Positions 9,001 through 16,047 of a DNA stretch of 30,256 nt are shown piece by piece. Location of the stretch: contig DAOWJU010000165.1 of the NCBI GenBank assembly GCA_030640215.1, positions 1 through 30,256 of the forward strand. The letters run 5' to 3'. A program made the translations under genes and the position numbers. The DNA comes from Desulfuromonadales bacterium. Lineage in GTDB: Bacteria > Desulfobacterota > Desulfuromonadia > Desulfuromonadales > BM103. Every line of letters starts with the position of its first letter. Position 1 is the first letter of the stretch. Under the pieces are notes generated by a model, which saw only the letters and a list, made by a program, of their open reading frames with translations, made no database searches and was not told the origin of the DNA.

Positions 9001-9164
9001 CCATCAATATTATGTGATGAGGACGAATTCAGAGAACTATTGAGCTCAGCATCCCCTACCTGCATTTCGACAGCCGCTATTGCCCCAATTGGAGACAAAA
9101 AGAACTGTAGAATTAAAACGAGGACACAACAAACCCACCACTTGAACCAGTCAATCACAAACAT
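6036..9164 (-). CDS. TolC-family outer-membrane efflux protein with two C-terminal PhnD-like half-domains
   Basis: The protein has 1042 residues, about twice a normal TolC. A signal peptide (FKWWVCCVLVLILQFFLSP...AIAA) ends near residue 31. Residues about 105-520 are an outer-membrane efflux protein domain with the two-part TolC repeat (RQPLFDLPSFLDW in the first half, MNWNLFSGG in the second). Residues 520-640 are a low-complexity linker. Two copies of a roughly 140-residue unit follow at 648-785 and 864-1000, each starting LVLGVVTDPD. They look like a shortened PhnD/periplasmic-binding lobe ending LQRVLVDMAQTxDG. A ribosome site AAGGAG stands one base before this ATG but seven before a GTG at codon 3 (9158), so translation may begin there. 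First gene of the operon. TolC assignment secure; the tail's role is unknown. Confidence 0.9.
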   Translation of the reverse strand: MFVIDWFKWWVCCVLVLILQFFLSPIGAIAAVEMQVGDAELNSSLNSSSSHNIDGFPQIDGGFTVSGKQNLAGLTGMSEIPVLSDAYGEFVRNMAESQTMSDEFARQVGEANLLESIHAGRSFNRDSLAALARTEQAKAQSGQAFALLLPNANVRLSKGREKSKPSVETDETTGELISSSTHTRTDAVLTIRQPLFDLPSFLDWRRREVIEQARGENYRASDGDAYISTVNAYLSLVASRLQTNMTREFEAQLADLLSYIEKRASAGASSISDMARVRARSEETLSIILEQESAHATAGIEFVRLTNLVPEKIRLPMLEDVGVSLLPKSLDKAVATAMQSNPEIAALTAELQAAKIDQSAAEGRYFPRVDAEYTDTYSLHAGGEPDDDGQRDRRLMMVMNWNLFSGGGDYKYHVERTARYKELQYRLDDQRRRVVQGLLANYAALATTSERITAGYQELKSISTASEAMSKRMLSGNQSLLDLLDVYDRFYQARARLVSLHILEMNTVAQLVRLTFGTPWPASDDALPAAFAETFSEKASVQGINANPGSFLQVGSKDDHGSLNLVSRPETRSGQLQHAETITTAEEKVPDEITAPAELEPASVDDGIVSQVGSQQAAPVILGRASRPQEESVLHDSPFSDEPPASKLVLGVVTDPDDLLLTVQQAEQLAAYLEASLPLSVTVREFTSLESFAEWFMLYRMVDLAILSPAVAKEKLGRDYLPVTEFIRTDKPEANSAGLVIVPRSQHEETFASLQRVLVDMAQTDDGQSLMSALKINEVSVPEVVTVQPFSPSEQPVVAVRTPEIITMTSVVEVAKPSVDLIAERIGELSSLAPEDPAFVEKSPQEESILHDIPASDEPPASKLVLGVVTDPDGLLLTVQQADQLAVYLEASLPVAVTIREFASLESFTEWFMLYRMVDLAILPSAVVKENLGRDYFPIAELSRTDKPGVDSAGLAVVPRSQDEELLTSLQRVLVDMAQTADGKALMTTMQVNEMVTPKVVTAQPFIASGQPNGSEKSPANSTAERTEEQPPYESEYAEPVE
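6150..7283 (-). repeat. 648-bp tandem duplication in the TolC tail
   Basis: Residues about 628-790 (7283 to 6795) and 844-1005 (6635 to 6150) are homologous, 216 residues apart. The first starts LVLGVVTDPDDLLLTVQQAE, the second LVLGVVTDPDGLLLTVQQAD. DNA identity is high through most of the unit, pointing to an internal duplication in this gene rather than two separate acquisitions. Confidence 0.9.
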
Positions 9165-9628
9165 ACTCCTTGTACTTAAAATTTCGCCTCAGTTCCAAAC
9201 CATAGATTTCTATTTTTCAACTAAAGATAAAAATGAAACTTTGTGCGGGTCAAATGGCGGTTCATAGGGCAAGCCAAATGGTGTTTTCACCACTAAAGAA
9301 GCGGTAAAAATCTTTTTTCTCCCGTGATAAAACCTCATGAAACAAAAAATCTCAAAGATGGACATTAAGATTTCGGCAAACGGCTGTACTTATGATCACA
9401 GTGATATGACCATCAATATCTTGCTAAATTGCAAAACGAGCCAGAAATTAAACGTTTTGTTATTAAATTTTTCAATGATATGCCCCGAGTACCGTTTAAA
9501 CACTCGGGAAGAATCCCCAATCTAAGGGGACAGAAAGGCTTTCAAGTCTATCGTGACCCATTCTTTTGCGCCATACACAATCCCCCAAAGGTTGCACATG
9601 CAATCCTCAGGCCGAGTGTCACAGAGGT
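9165..9628. other. Intergenic region upstream of the secretion operon
   Basis: No gene can be supported in these 464 bases. Near the tolC end lies a candidate promoter, given separately. Two small hairpins occur in the right half: CCCGAGT/ACTCGGG around 9483-9509 and CCCC/GGGG around 9515-9530. They are about 100 bases beyond the fic stop and lack a good T-run, so I do not call them terminators. Short plus-strand frames here extend into fic antisense and look spurious. Confidence 0.5.
9224..9253 (-). promoter_or_regulatory. Candidate sigma-70 promoter of the adhesin secretion operon
   Basis: On the minus strand, TTGACC (9253-9248) is followed after 18 bases by TATCTT (9229-9224). It lies about 60 bases before the tolC start with no other gene between. 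The match is moderate (5/6 and 4/6), so this is a weak call. Confidence 0.3.
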
Positions 9629-11185
9629 CTATTTCACCAAAGGTGTGAAGTCCTTGGCACCATCCATCCTCCGGGCAACCAAACTAGCGAGGAAGGAAAC
9701 AAACGGGGCAATATCCTGTCGCACACTGGCGGCCTCTAGTGCCTCCATATATGTGTTGCGCTCTTCAACGGGCACCACAGTCCACGGGTACCCTCCCGAG
9801 GAGAGCATCAAGTTCATCATGAAACGACCTATGCGGCCATTGCCATCCATATACGGGTGGATGTACACGAACACAAAATGGCCAAGGACAACGCGCACTG
9901 CTGGATCATCCTCTTCTCTTAGCAAGTCGAAAAACGCTGGCATAAGCTCGCGTACTGCTTCTCGGCTTGGAGGGACGTGCATTGACCCACGAAGGTAGAC
10001 TTGGTCGCTGCGATATCCGGCAAGGTCGGCCGGTCGCAGTAGCGCAGTGACCACGCTTGGCGTAAACATCTCTCGATACCAAGCACCGTGATCCTCGTCA
10101 GCGACATCACCCGGATTTCCACCGCGCAGTACCTTGCGAACGCTCTCACGCACGACCTGATATGCCTGCCAGTAGCCGCGCGCGGCAAGTGCATCACACT
10201 GTTCACGGTCAGCATCATCGGCAGACGGGTTCCATTCTCCATCACGCACCCTATTGATCAGCTCAGGACTTACACGATACCCTTCAATCGAGAGAGAGTG
10301 ATACGCATCGGTGGCATAAATCTCTTCAACACTTTTCAAGTAGTCGTCAACAGCTACCGGTTGACCCGGTGAGCGGGGAAACAGCTCGATGACTGTTCCT
10401 CTCATCTGCTGCCACATCAATCGAATGCGATTAACATAAGGTGATGTCTCCCGGGCTGATAGAACATTGGCCATGGTGGTATCAAACGGGTCGCTTTCGC
10501 GAATATCATAACCAGCAGCACGCATAGCTTTCAGTATGTCATCAGCGATTCGGTTGCGACCGAGATTGCGCATACCACCGGCCAGTCGACCAGCGATGGT
10601 ACTATGACCGCCCTCAAGAAGATGAGGAAGAAGCTCTGAAGCGTCTCGAATCATGGCAAGCGCTGCGCGGGCATCAGTCGGATTCGTACGGTAGAACCCA
10701 GGCGCACAGGCAATGAGTGCAGTTGGAACCGAGTAGAGGCGCAGTCCTTCTTTCTCTTCGAATGCCTGAGCCTCTGGCATAGCGGAGCGCACGTCCAGTA
10801 AAGAAGTGCCATGAGGTAACGCGGTAACCTTATTACGGGCTTTAGGAGAGCGAATCAGCAATTGAGTTGGGACAGTGCGATTGCCAGCATGCAGGGAAAG
10901 GGACTGCTCTGGCGACATACACCAATCATCGCCGAAGCGATGGTGCAGATAAACCTTACAGAAGCCCCAGAATGAGGCATACCAAGCAGTGCTGTCACCA
11001 GCGGACGAACCTGGTCGGGAGGGGATGTACCAACCCTTCATAACTTCTGTAAGAAAGCCGTTGGCAACAAGTCGCTCTCGTTGAGTCCGAGTCAAGTCGG
11101 CAGAACGAATGGCAGTTACCCCCTGTTCCTGGAGTTTTTTCAAAACTTCAAGCGCTTGTGCCATCTTTTCTGAAGGAGTTGCCAT
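9629..11185 (-). CDS. Fic-domain protein with N-terminal winged-helix (AbiEi-like) region
   Basis: The protein has 518 residues from the ATG at 11185, which I prefer over the ATG at 11245 because only the former has a purine-rich site (GAAAGG). The first 60 residues (LKKLQEQGVTAIRSADL...LTEVMKGWYIPSRP) look like the winged-helix antitoxin domain of AbiEi-type systems. The C-terminal half holds the Fic motif HPYMDGNGRIGR at about 443-454, a full match to HPFx(D/E)GNGRxxR, so AMP or another nucleotide could be transferred to a target hydroxyl. SLSIEG at about 297-302 matches the (S/T)xxxE(G/N) inhibitory motif placed before the Fic core (class II Fic, self-inhibited). It stands alone with no partner gene, next to tRNA-Leu. 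The target is unknown. Fic identity certain, winged helix likely. Confidence 0.92.
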   Translation of the reverse strand: MATPSEKMAQALEVLKKLQEQGVTAIRSADLTRTQRERLVANGFLTEVMKGWYIPSRPGSSAGDSTAWYASFWGFCKVYLHHRFGDDWCMSPEQSLSLHAGNRTVPTQLLIRSPKARNKVTALPHGTSLLDVRSAMPEAQAFEEKEGLRLYSVPTALIACAPGFYRTNPTDARAALAMIRDASELLPHLLEGGHSTIAGRLAGGMRNLGRNRIADDILKAMRAAGYDIRESDPFDTTMANVLSARETSPYVNRIRLMWQQMRGTVIELFPRSPGQPVAVDDYLKSVEEIYATDAYHSLSIEGYRVSPELINRVRDGEWNPSADDADREQCDALAARGYWQAYQVVRESVRKVLRGGNPGDVADEDHGAWYREMFTPSVVTALLRPADLAGYRSDQVYLRGSMHVPPSREAVRELMPAFFDLLREEDDPAVRVVLGHFVFVYIHPYMDGNGRIGRFMMNLMLSSGGYPWTVVPVEERNTYMEALEAASVRQDIAPFVSFLASLVARRMDGAKDFTPLVK

Positions 11186-11213
11186 AACCCGGAGCCTTTC
11201 TCGCTTATTGTGA

Positions 11214-11256
11214 TGTGCAAATATTAGCTTTTCAGGTTGTAACATATTTAGCTTAT
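11214..11256. promoter_or_regulatory. Direct repeats upstream of fic, possible operator
   Basis: TGCAAATATTAGCTT (11216-11230) and TGTAACATATTTAGCTT (11238-11254) are imperfect direct repeats about 24 bases apart, just upstream of the preferred fic start. As the Fic protein carries a DNA-binding-like N-terminus, this could be its own operator. Inference only. Confidence 0.3.
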
Positions 11257-11479
11257 AATGCGTAGTCTTGATTAGCGGATTCGGGCAAGTGAGGACATTG
11301 TGACAAAGAGCTTTAGAAAAGCAATCTCTCTGATGAAGACAAACAGGGCAGACCGAGGCACCGCAGAATGCTACGATAAGAAGCGATCAACGCCTGAGAT
11401 TGTTGCGAGGTGTTGCCAGAAATTGTTACTGATTGGCACAAATTTGACACAAAACGGCCATTTTGAGCATTTAAAAGAG

Positions 11480-11515
11480 AACAAGGGGTCAGCCATAATC
11501 GGCTAACCCCTTGTT
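11480..11515 (-). terminator. Rho-independent terminator after tRNA-Leu
   Basis: AACAAGGGGT (11480-11489) and AGCC (11491-11494) pair with GGCT (11501-11504) and ACCCCTTGTT (11506-11515), giving a stem of about 14 pairs with a six-base loop. On the minus strand it begins eight bases after the tRNA CCA end and is followed by CTCTTTT. The plus side also has TTTT, so it may act in both directions. Confidence 0.85.
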
Positions 11516-11522
11516 TTCACGA

Positions 11523-11609
11523 TGGTACCCGGGACGAGAATCGAACTCGTACAGGATTACTCCCGAGGGATTTTAAGTCCCTTGCGTCTACCAATTCCGC
11601 CACCCGGGC
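11523..11609 (-). tRNA. tRNA-Leu (anticodon UAA)
   Basis: Read on the minus strand, the gene starts GCCCGGGTGGCGGAATTGGT and ends with CCCGGGT, discriminator A and an encoded CCA. The anticodon stem-loop is AGGGA-CTTAAAA-TCCCT, giving anticodon TAA, which reads UUA and UUG. The long variable arm (CGGGAGTAATCCTG) is typical of a class II leucine tRNA, and the T-arm carries GTTCGATTC. Length is 87 bases. The 1-72 pair is G-U. The fic gene lies on the 3' side, but no repeat of the tRNA 3' end is visible to prove integration. Confidence 0.97.
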
Positions 11610-11629
11610 AAAGTTTGAAAAGTTCGGCT

Positions 11630-11660
11630 ATTATTAATGCATTATTGATTGATGTGTCAA
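11630..11660 (-). promoter_or_regulatory. Probable promoter of tRNA-Leu
   Basis: On the minus strand TTGACA (11660-11655) is a perfect -35 box. AATAAT (11635-11630) is a 5/6 -10 box at a rather long 19-base spacing, about 20 bases ahead of the mature tRNA. The -35 box lies next to the ribosome site of the divergent Nudix gene. Confidence 0.5.
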
Positions 11661-11673
11661 CCGGAGGTTACAT

Positions 11674-12147
11674 ATGCAGGACACTTTCATCTGCCCCCAT
11701 TGTGGTAAGCAGACAAAATGTTATCGCAATCCATTTCCGACGGTCGATATTATTATTCAAATCGAAGACCGGATCGTTCTTATTGAGCGACGCAATCAGC
11801 CTTTCGGCTGGGCCCTCCCCGGCGGGTTTGTCGACTATGGCGAATCTCTGGAAGCAGCCGCCATTCGAGAAGCGCGCGAAGAGACAGGCCTGGAAGTTAA
11901 AAATCTTCGTCAATTCCGGGCATACTCTGATCCAGACCGCGATTCGAGACAACATAATATTTCCCTGGTATTTACCGCAGATGCCAGCGGTGAACCTTTG
12001 GCTGGCGATGATGCCAAGAATGCTCAATTATTTCATCTGGACAATCTACCCACCCCTCTCTGCTTTGACCATGCACAGATATTGCAGGATTACATCGTTG
12101 GGAAAAAACGAAAGTCTGGAACCCTGTCCAGCAGACCATGCTTATGA
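11674..12147 (+). CDS. Nudix hydrolase with N-terminal zinc-ribbon motif
   Basis: The protein has 157 residues and is the only supported plus-strand gene in the window. The ATG has GGAGG six bases upstream. [22 protein letters not shown] at the N-terminus is a short CxxC ribbon leading into the Nudix fold. The Nudix box [26 protein letters not shown] fits GX5EX7REUXEEXGU in full, so the metal-binding catalytic site is intact. Proteins of this layout usually hydrolyse nucleoside diphosphate derivatives such as ADP-ribose; the substrate here cannot be told from sequence. Its last 58 bases overlap the 3' end of mqnA on the opposite strand. It faces away from tRNA-Leu. Confidence 0.93.
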   Translation: MQDTFICPHCGKQTKCYRNPFPTVDIIIQIEDRIVLIERRNQPFGWALPGGFVDYGESLEAAAIREAREETGLEVKNLRQFRAYSDPDRDSRQHNISLVFTADASGEPLAGDDAKNAQLFHLDNLPTPLCFDHAQILQDYIVGKKRKSGTLSSRPCL

Positions 12148-12917
12148 CAAAGAGTAAAATAGAGCCGCAGTCCTTCAACATGCCCATCACTCAAATCGTA
12201 AGACATCCCGCGCCAATAGTCCTCTAACTGCTCGGCGGAAAAGCCAGTCTTGTCAGATAACTGAGTCGCCATATCGTGTAATTTCGTGAACGCATGATTA
12301 CGTGACGCATGCAGTTGTGCAGCCAAAGCAATAACTTCGTCAGGTGAGCTTATCACTGCTTCACGTCGCAAGATCCAAAGTGCAAAGACAAACGGCATGC
12401 CGGTGAAATGATACCAGAGCGCACCAAGATCAGTAATCTGGGTTTCAGGGGGGCAATCTCTCGCTGCAGCCAGTGCTCGATCGCCAATCAGAAGTGCACT
12501 CTGCCCTGCATTGAGAAGTTCTTCGACCTCACCGCCTGGCACTTTAAAGGCAACGTCATTGATACCGCAGAATTCCTTCAGGATAATTTTCAACAGGTTA
12601 ATCGAGGTTGCTGATTCTCCAGTGATGGCAATTTCTGCCCCCGCAAGAACGTGCAATGGGCCTGGGGTAAAGAGCAGGACGCTATGCACCGGTCCTACAC
12701 TGCTGATGGAATGGCCGGGCAGTAAGAAGTAATCGTCAGCGTGCAACCCATATTCGTACGAAGAAGAGGGACAAGCGTCAATGGTCCCCTCAGCCAGCAT
12801 GGCATTCAGCGCGGAAGGAACCCCGGCGACGATCTCACCGGTAAACCCCTCCTCGTGCAGGTAATGAAAATAGGGAGCTACATTCAGATAGGCAATACGC
12901 CCGATTCGCAAAGTCAT
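12090..12917 (-). CDS. mqnA: Chorismate dehydratase MqnA (futalosine menaquinone pathway)
   Basis: The protein has 275 residues, normal for MqnA. It opens [17 protein letters not shown] and holds the family features [36 protein letters not shown] and [16 protein letters not shown], the periplasmic-binding-like fold that removes water from chorismate to give 3-(1-carboxyvinyl)oxybenzoate. This is the first step of the futalosine route to menaquinone, which fits an anaerobically respiring organism, and it uses the product of the shikimate genes nearby (aroQ, aroB, aroK). It starts just after a terminator hairpin, so it probably has its own promoter or depends on read-through. The ribosome site is weak (GAAG). 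Its end overlaps the converging Nudix gene. Confidence 0.92.
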   Translation of the reverse strand: MTLRIGRIAYLNVAPYFHYLHEEGFTGEIVAGVPSALNAMLAEGTIDACPSSSYEYGLHADDYFLLPGHSISSVGPVHSVLLFTPGPLHVLAGAEIAITGESATSINLLKIILKEFCGINDVAFKVPGGEVEELLNAGQSALLIGDRALAAARDCPPETQITDLGALWYHFTGMPFVFALWILRREAVISSPDEVIALAAQLHASRNHAFTKLHDMATQLSDKTGFSAEQLEDYWRGMSYDLSDGHVEGLRLYFTLCHKHGLLDRVPDFRFFPTM

Positions 12918-12943
12918 GACATCTTCAGATTTAAAACCAATTG

Positions 12944-12976
12944 AGAAAACAAAATGCGGGGTAAATTTCCCGCATT
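12944..12976 (-). terminator. Rho-independent terminator after the small secreted protein
   Basis: AATGCGGG (12953-12960) pairs with CCCGCATT (12969-12976) around an eight-base loop. On the minus strand it is followed by TTGTTTTC. It lies between the stop at 13002 and the mqnA start at 12917. Confidence 0.85.
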
Positions 12977-13001
12977 GCGATATCTTTCAGATTAAGCAAC
13001 C

Positions 13002-13412
13002 TCAAGGGAATTCAATACTATCCACATCCCGTGATTTTATCTGGAAAGCACCAAAACCTGTTGACCCGTAAAATTGCGCGCGTGAACGAACGGTCAGATT
13101 CATGACAACCCCGGACTTGAGTTTGGCCTCAACGGAAACTTCTCCACCCTTGAGTTTTCCAAATGTAATGGTGCCAATATGCTGAAAAGGGATGGTCAAC
13201 TTGCCCTGACCACGCCAGGCGTCCAGGTAGGTCTTACCATCCATTGAAAACTGACTGAGGTTGGTTGTGATACCGCTACGATCCTTAACATCCGCTTGAA
13301 TACGCACTTCTGTTTCCGGGACGGTTCCTTCTGGTTGGCCACCGAGACCATCCATCCCCATACACAGCATGGCAACTGCCACAATTAAAAGAAAAATCAA
13401 TCCGCGTTTCAT
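13002..13412 (-). CDS. Small secreted protein of unknown function
   Basis: The protein has 136 residues from the ATG at 13412, chosen because GGAGGTGGT stands directly before it; a longer frame reaches 13454 without a better site. Residues 1-24 (MKRGLIFLLIVAVAMLCMGM) are a Sec-type signal peptide; the cysteine lacks a proper lipobox. The mature part is beta-rich (VRIQADVKDRSGITTNLSQF, LTIPFQHIGTITFGKLKGGE) and looks like a small barrel or sandwich of the kind that senses or presents ligands in the envelope. I do not recognise a named family with certainty. It has its own terminator, so it is a single-gene unit. It lies between mqnA and a palindromic repeat. Confidence 0.7.
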   Translation of the reverse strand: MKRGLIFLLIVAVAMLCMGMDGLGGQPEGTVPETEVRIQADVKDRSGITTNLSQFSMDGKTYLDAWRGQGKLTIPFQHIGTITFGKLKGGEVSVEAKLKSGVVMNLTVRSRAQFYGSTGFGAFQIKSRDVDSIEFP

Positions 13413-13499
13413 ACCACCTCCATATTCAACCTGAATGTTGCGGCATGTTAGCATGGTCCTCTGGTCTGTTCAATGGACAAAAAGCGGCTCTTAGCAACC

Positions 13500-13667
13500 T
13501 GTCGGACAATCAATAAACTGGCTGCAAATTCGTCTATTAGGTCCATATTCCAGCTCCTTTTTGACCAATAGCTACGGCTATTACCCTCAAACGAGCCAAA
13601 ATCTGGCCTCAAACATGCAAATTTTCGCTTCAGCCCTGATTGTGCCGATTGACATGATTGTCCGACA
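13500..13667. repeat. Long imperfect palindromic element, copy 1 (168 bp)
   Basis: Perfect 13-base terminal inverted repeats, TGTCGGACAATCA (13500-13512) and TGATTGTCCGACA (13655-13667), bound the element. The centre is ATAGCTACGGCTAT (13568-13581), flanked by further pairing such as GAGC...TTTTTGACC against CTCAAACGAGC. The arms outside also align (AGGTCCATATTCCAGCTC with AGGCCAGATTTTGGCTC in reverse). It shares its core, reversed, with the element at 15908. It ends five bases before the lipM stop and encodes nothing. Confidence 0.8.
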
Positions 13668-13672
13668 AGCTG

Positions 13673-14479
13673 CTAGCGCTTCATGTTCCACTCAGGATGA
13701 GCAAATTTCTCGGCGCTCATTCTCATGGCTTCCTGCATTTCTGCAGGACTGGGTTCAGAACGCACCCAGTCAATCTGTAACTGTTTGGAGAAGACCTCTG
13801 CCAGCAACTTTTCTACATCAGAGATTGCAAACGGTTTGTCGCTCCACTGGTTCAGCCAGCCGACACTATCCAACGAACCAGCAGAAGAACCATTAATGTC
13901 CGTTTTAAGAACCTTGCTCAGAAGCTCAAGATCTATTTCAACAGGGATTGAGCCATGCTGTAGGAATGCCTGTCCATACCGCTTCTGCGCACTACCAGCG
14001 ACCTTGCGATCATCGATTACGAGTTCGTATTGTGAAGGGGCAGAGAAACAAACGGCTTTCATGACGTTACGACTCCCGCCACGTGGTTTCCCAGGAACAA
14101 GTTGAGCAGGTAGATCGAGTTGAAGCAGGGTTTTTTGTAAAATTTCTGAAATAACTCGATAACAGTCGAGAACAGAGTTGCCAAAGAGATCCGTGTTGAG
14201 CGGGGCAATGACCGCATAGGTCACTTCCTGATCGTGTAGAACCGCCCTTCCACCCGTTGATCTTCGGACCACATCAAGACCGGCCTGACGGCAGACTTCC
14301 AGATCCAGATCTGTGGCAACTGACTGAGCATAACCCAGAGTCACTGTGGCTGGCTGCCAACGGTAGAAACGCAGCACTGGCAACGCACCATTGGCCACAG
14401 AATGTAACAAGGCTTCATCCAGTGCCATATTCATAGCGCCTGTCTGGAAACCCGAATTGATCAATCGCCAGCTATACAT
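13673..14479 (-). CDS. Lipoyl/octanoyl transferase, LipM-like (lipoate-protein ligase A family)
   Basis: The protein has 268 residues of the biotin/lipoate A/B ligase fold. It carries MNMALDEALL at 17-26, LRFYRWQPATVTLGYAQ, the lipoyl-binding RRSTGGRAVLH near 72-82, and AVCFSAPSQYEL with Cys144 followed by RKVAGSAQKR with Lys159. A cysteine in this place is the catalytic residue of LipM-type octanoyltransferases, which move octanoate from acyl carrier protein to a lipoyl domain; a lipoate ligase is the alternative. No clear ribosome site precedes the ATG at 14479, and the accC terminator lies immediately upstream. The palindromic element at 13500 lies directly downstream and may end its transcript. 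Family secure, exact reaction uncertain. Confidence 0.85.
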   Translation of the reverse strand: MYSWRLINSGFQTGAMNMALDEALLHSVANGALPVLRFYRWQPATVTLGYAQSVATDLDLEVCRQAGLDVVRRSTGGRAVLHDQEVTYAVIAPLNTDLFGNSVLDCYRVISEILQKTLLQLDLPAQLVPGKPRGGSRNVMKAVCFSAPSQYELVIDDRKVAGSAQKRYGQAFLQHGSIPVEIDLELLSKVLKTDINGSSAGSLDSVGWLNQWSDKPFAISDVEKLLAEVFSKQLQIDWVRSEPSPAEMQEAMRMSAEKFAHPEWNMKR

Positions 14480-14491
14480 ACGTTAATAAGC

Positions 14492-14524
14492 ACCAAAAAA
14501 GAAAGGCCAGGAGAACCTGGCCTT
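14492..14524 (-). terminator. Rho-independent terminator after accC
   Basis: AAGGCCAGG (14503-14511) and CCTGGCCTT (14516-14524) form a nine-pair stem with loop AGAA. On the minus strand the T-rich run TTCTTTTTTGG follows. It lies five bases after the accC stop and ends the long accB-accC transcript. Confidence 0.92.
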
Positions 14525-14529
14525 CATCG

Positions 14530-15867
14530 TTAGAGTTTTAAGCGCTCAATGAAACCAGTATCAATGTCGTTTTCAATGAACTCTTTATTTTCCATAATAC
14601 GCTGATGGAATTCTATCGTTGTTTTAATGCCACCGATAATGAACTCATCAAGAGACCGAGCCATGCGTTTAATCGCTTCTTCACGAGTATCGGCATGCAC
14701 GATCAGCTTGGCAATCATTGAGTCGTAGTGAGGCAGAACAACATACTGATCATAGACCGCACTGTCGATGCGTACTCCCAAACCTCCCGGCGGATGATAG
14801 CCGTCAATTTTGCCAGGGAACGGCGTAAATTTGACAGGGTCTTCTGCGTTGATACGACACTCGATTGAGTGACCATTGATCTTGATGTCCTTCTGCTTAT
14901 ACCTCAAAGGCTCACCGTAAGCGGAGCGAATCTGCTCCTTGATAATATCAACACCGGTAATCATCTCTGTGACTGGGTGCTCAACCTGAACACGAGTATT
15001 CATCTCCATGAAATAGAATTTGCCTTGAGCATCGAGCAGGAATTCCATGGTGCCAACACTAGTATAACCGATCGCTTTTGCAGCATCAACGGCACATTCG
15101 CAGACTTCTTTGCGTTGGGAGGCTGAGAGAATCGAACAGGGTGCCTCCTCAATCAACTTCTGATGGCGCCGCTGGATAGAACAGTCACGTTCACCAAGAT
15201 GAATTACGTTGCCATGTTTATCACCCATTATCTGGACTTCAACATGCCGTGGATTTTCACAGAATTTTTCAATATAGACATCGGAGTTGCTGAACGAAGC
15301 CTTGGCTTCAGCTCGAGCCATGGCATACAGATTCGGCAGAGAAGCCGGCGAGTGCACGACCTTCATGCCCTTGCCTCCACCACCTGCCGTCGCCTTGATA
15401 ATAACCGGGAAACCGATCTCGGCAGCAATACGCTGGGCCTCTTCAGCTGTAGGTACATTATCCTTGGTGCCCGGCAGAATAGGCACGCCATTTTTGATGA
15501 CAGACTGACGAGCAGCAATTTTGTCGCCCATCAAACGAATATTCTCTGGCGTCGGGCCGATAAATGTCAAACCACAATTCTGACAGATTTCAGCAAATTC
15601 AGCGTTCTCTGCAAGGAAGCCATAGCCTGGATGAATAGCTTCAGCGTCGGTTACTTCGGCGGCGCTGATAATTGCCTTCATATTGAGATAGCTTTCACTA
15701 CTCGGAGCCCTGCCGATACAGATGCTTTCATCGGCGATTTTGGTATGCAGGGCGTCGACGTCTGCATCAGAGTGCACTGCAACCGTCAGAATCCCCATCT
15801 CTTTGCAGGCACGGATAATGCGCAGCGCAATTTCGCCACGATTTGCGATCAGAATTTTACGAAACAT
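14530..15867 (-). CDS. accC: Acetyl-CoA carboxylase, biotin carboxylase subunit
   Basis: The protein has 445 residues from the ATG at 15867, which has AAGGAGG six bases upstream; an extension to 15915 would add 16 non-conserved residues. It starts MFRKILIANRGEIALRIIRA, the classical biotin carboxylase opening. The ATP-grasp core shows the glycine loop KATAGGGGKGMKVV, the CO2/biotin site residues in HLGERDCSIQRRHQKLIEEAP, and MEMNTRVQVEHPVTE with the catalytic ENR/RVQVEHPVTE set. It carboxylates biotin on AccB using ATP and bicarbonate for fatty acid synthesis. It follows accB on the same strand, with the palindromic element at 15908 in the 180-base gap between them. Confidence 0.97.
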   Translation of the reverse strand: MFRKILIANRGEIALRIIRACKEMGILTVAVHSDADVDALHTKIADESICIGRAPSSESYLNMKAIISAAEVTDAEAIHPGYGFLAENAEFAEICQNCGLTFIGPTPENIRLMGDKIAARQSVIKNGVPILPGTKDNVPTAEEAQRIAAEIGFPVIIKATAGGGGKGMKVVHSPASLPNLYAMARAEAKASFSNSDVYIEKFCENPRHVEVQIMGDKHGNVIHLGERDCSIQRRHQKLIEEAPCSILSASQRKEVCECAVDAAKAIGYTSVGTMEFLLDAQGKFYFMEMNTRVQVEHPVTEMITGVDIIKEQIRSAYGEPLRYKQKDIKINGHSIECRINAEDPVKFTPFPGKIDGYHPPGGLGVRIDSAVYDQYVVLPHYDSMIAKLIVHADTREEAIKRMARSLDEFIIGGIKTTIEFHQRIMENKEFIENDIDTGFIERLKL

Positions 15868-15907
15868 GGATGCCTCCTTTGCGCCTAGTACCTTGTACAC
15901 TTTAAAA

Positions 15908-16028
15908 TGTCGCAATATTGCGACGGAATTTGGTGTGCTAGCAAGGCGTGATTACAGTTCCATAGCCGTAGCTATGCAATTGTAGTCGCAACGTAGCTAG
16001 CGCGCCAAATAACCAGCAAGATGCGACA
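15908..16028. repeat. Long imperfect palindromic element, copy 2 (121 bp), between accB and accC
   Basis: TGTCGCA (15908-15914) and TGCGACA (16022-16028) bound the element. Inside, ATTTGGTGTGCTAGC (15928-15942) pairs with GCTAGCGCGCCAAAT (15996-16010), and the centre is ATAGCCGTAGCTAT (15962-15975). The left end also holds the perfect palindrome GTCGCAATATTGCGAC (15909-15924). As RNA it would fold into one long hairpin between two cotranscribed genes, and so might affect accB to accC transcript balance. Confidence 0.85.
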
Positions 16029-16047
16029 GGTTAGGGTTTACATGGTA

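Noticed and set aside
9224..9350. Cyclic-di-GMP riboswitch upstream of the adhesin operon
   Set aside because: Expected for such an operon, but none of the GEMM conserved segments was found by eye.
9429..9998. Plus-strand frame of 189 codons over the fic end
   Set aside because: Most of it is antisense to fic; it lacks a ribosome site and any recognisable motif.
11523..11609. tRNA-Leu as an integration site for the fic region
   Set aside because: No integrase and no repeat of the tRNA 3' end were found in the window, so an island cannot be shown.
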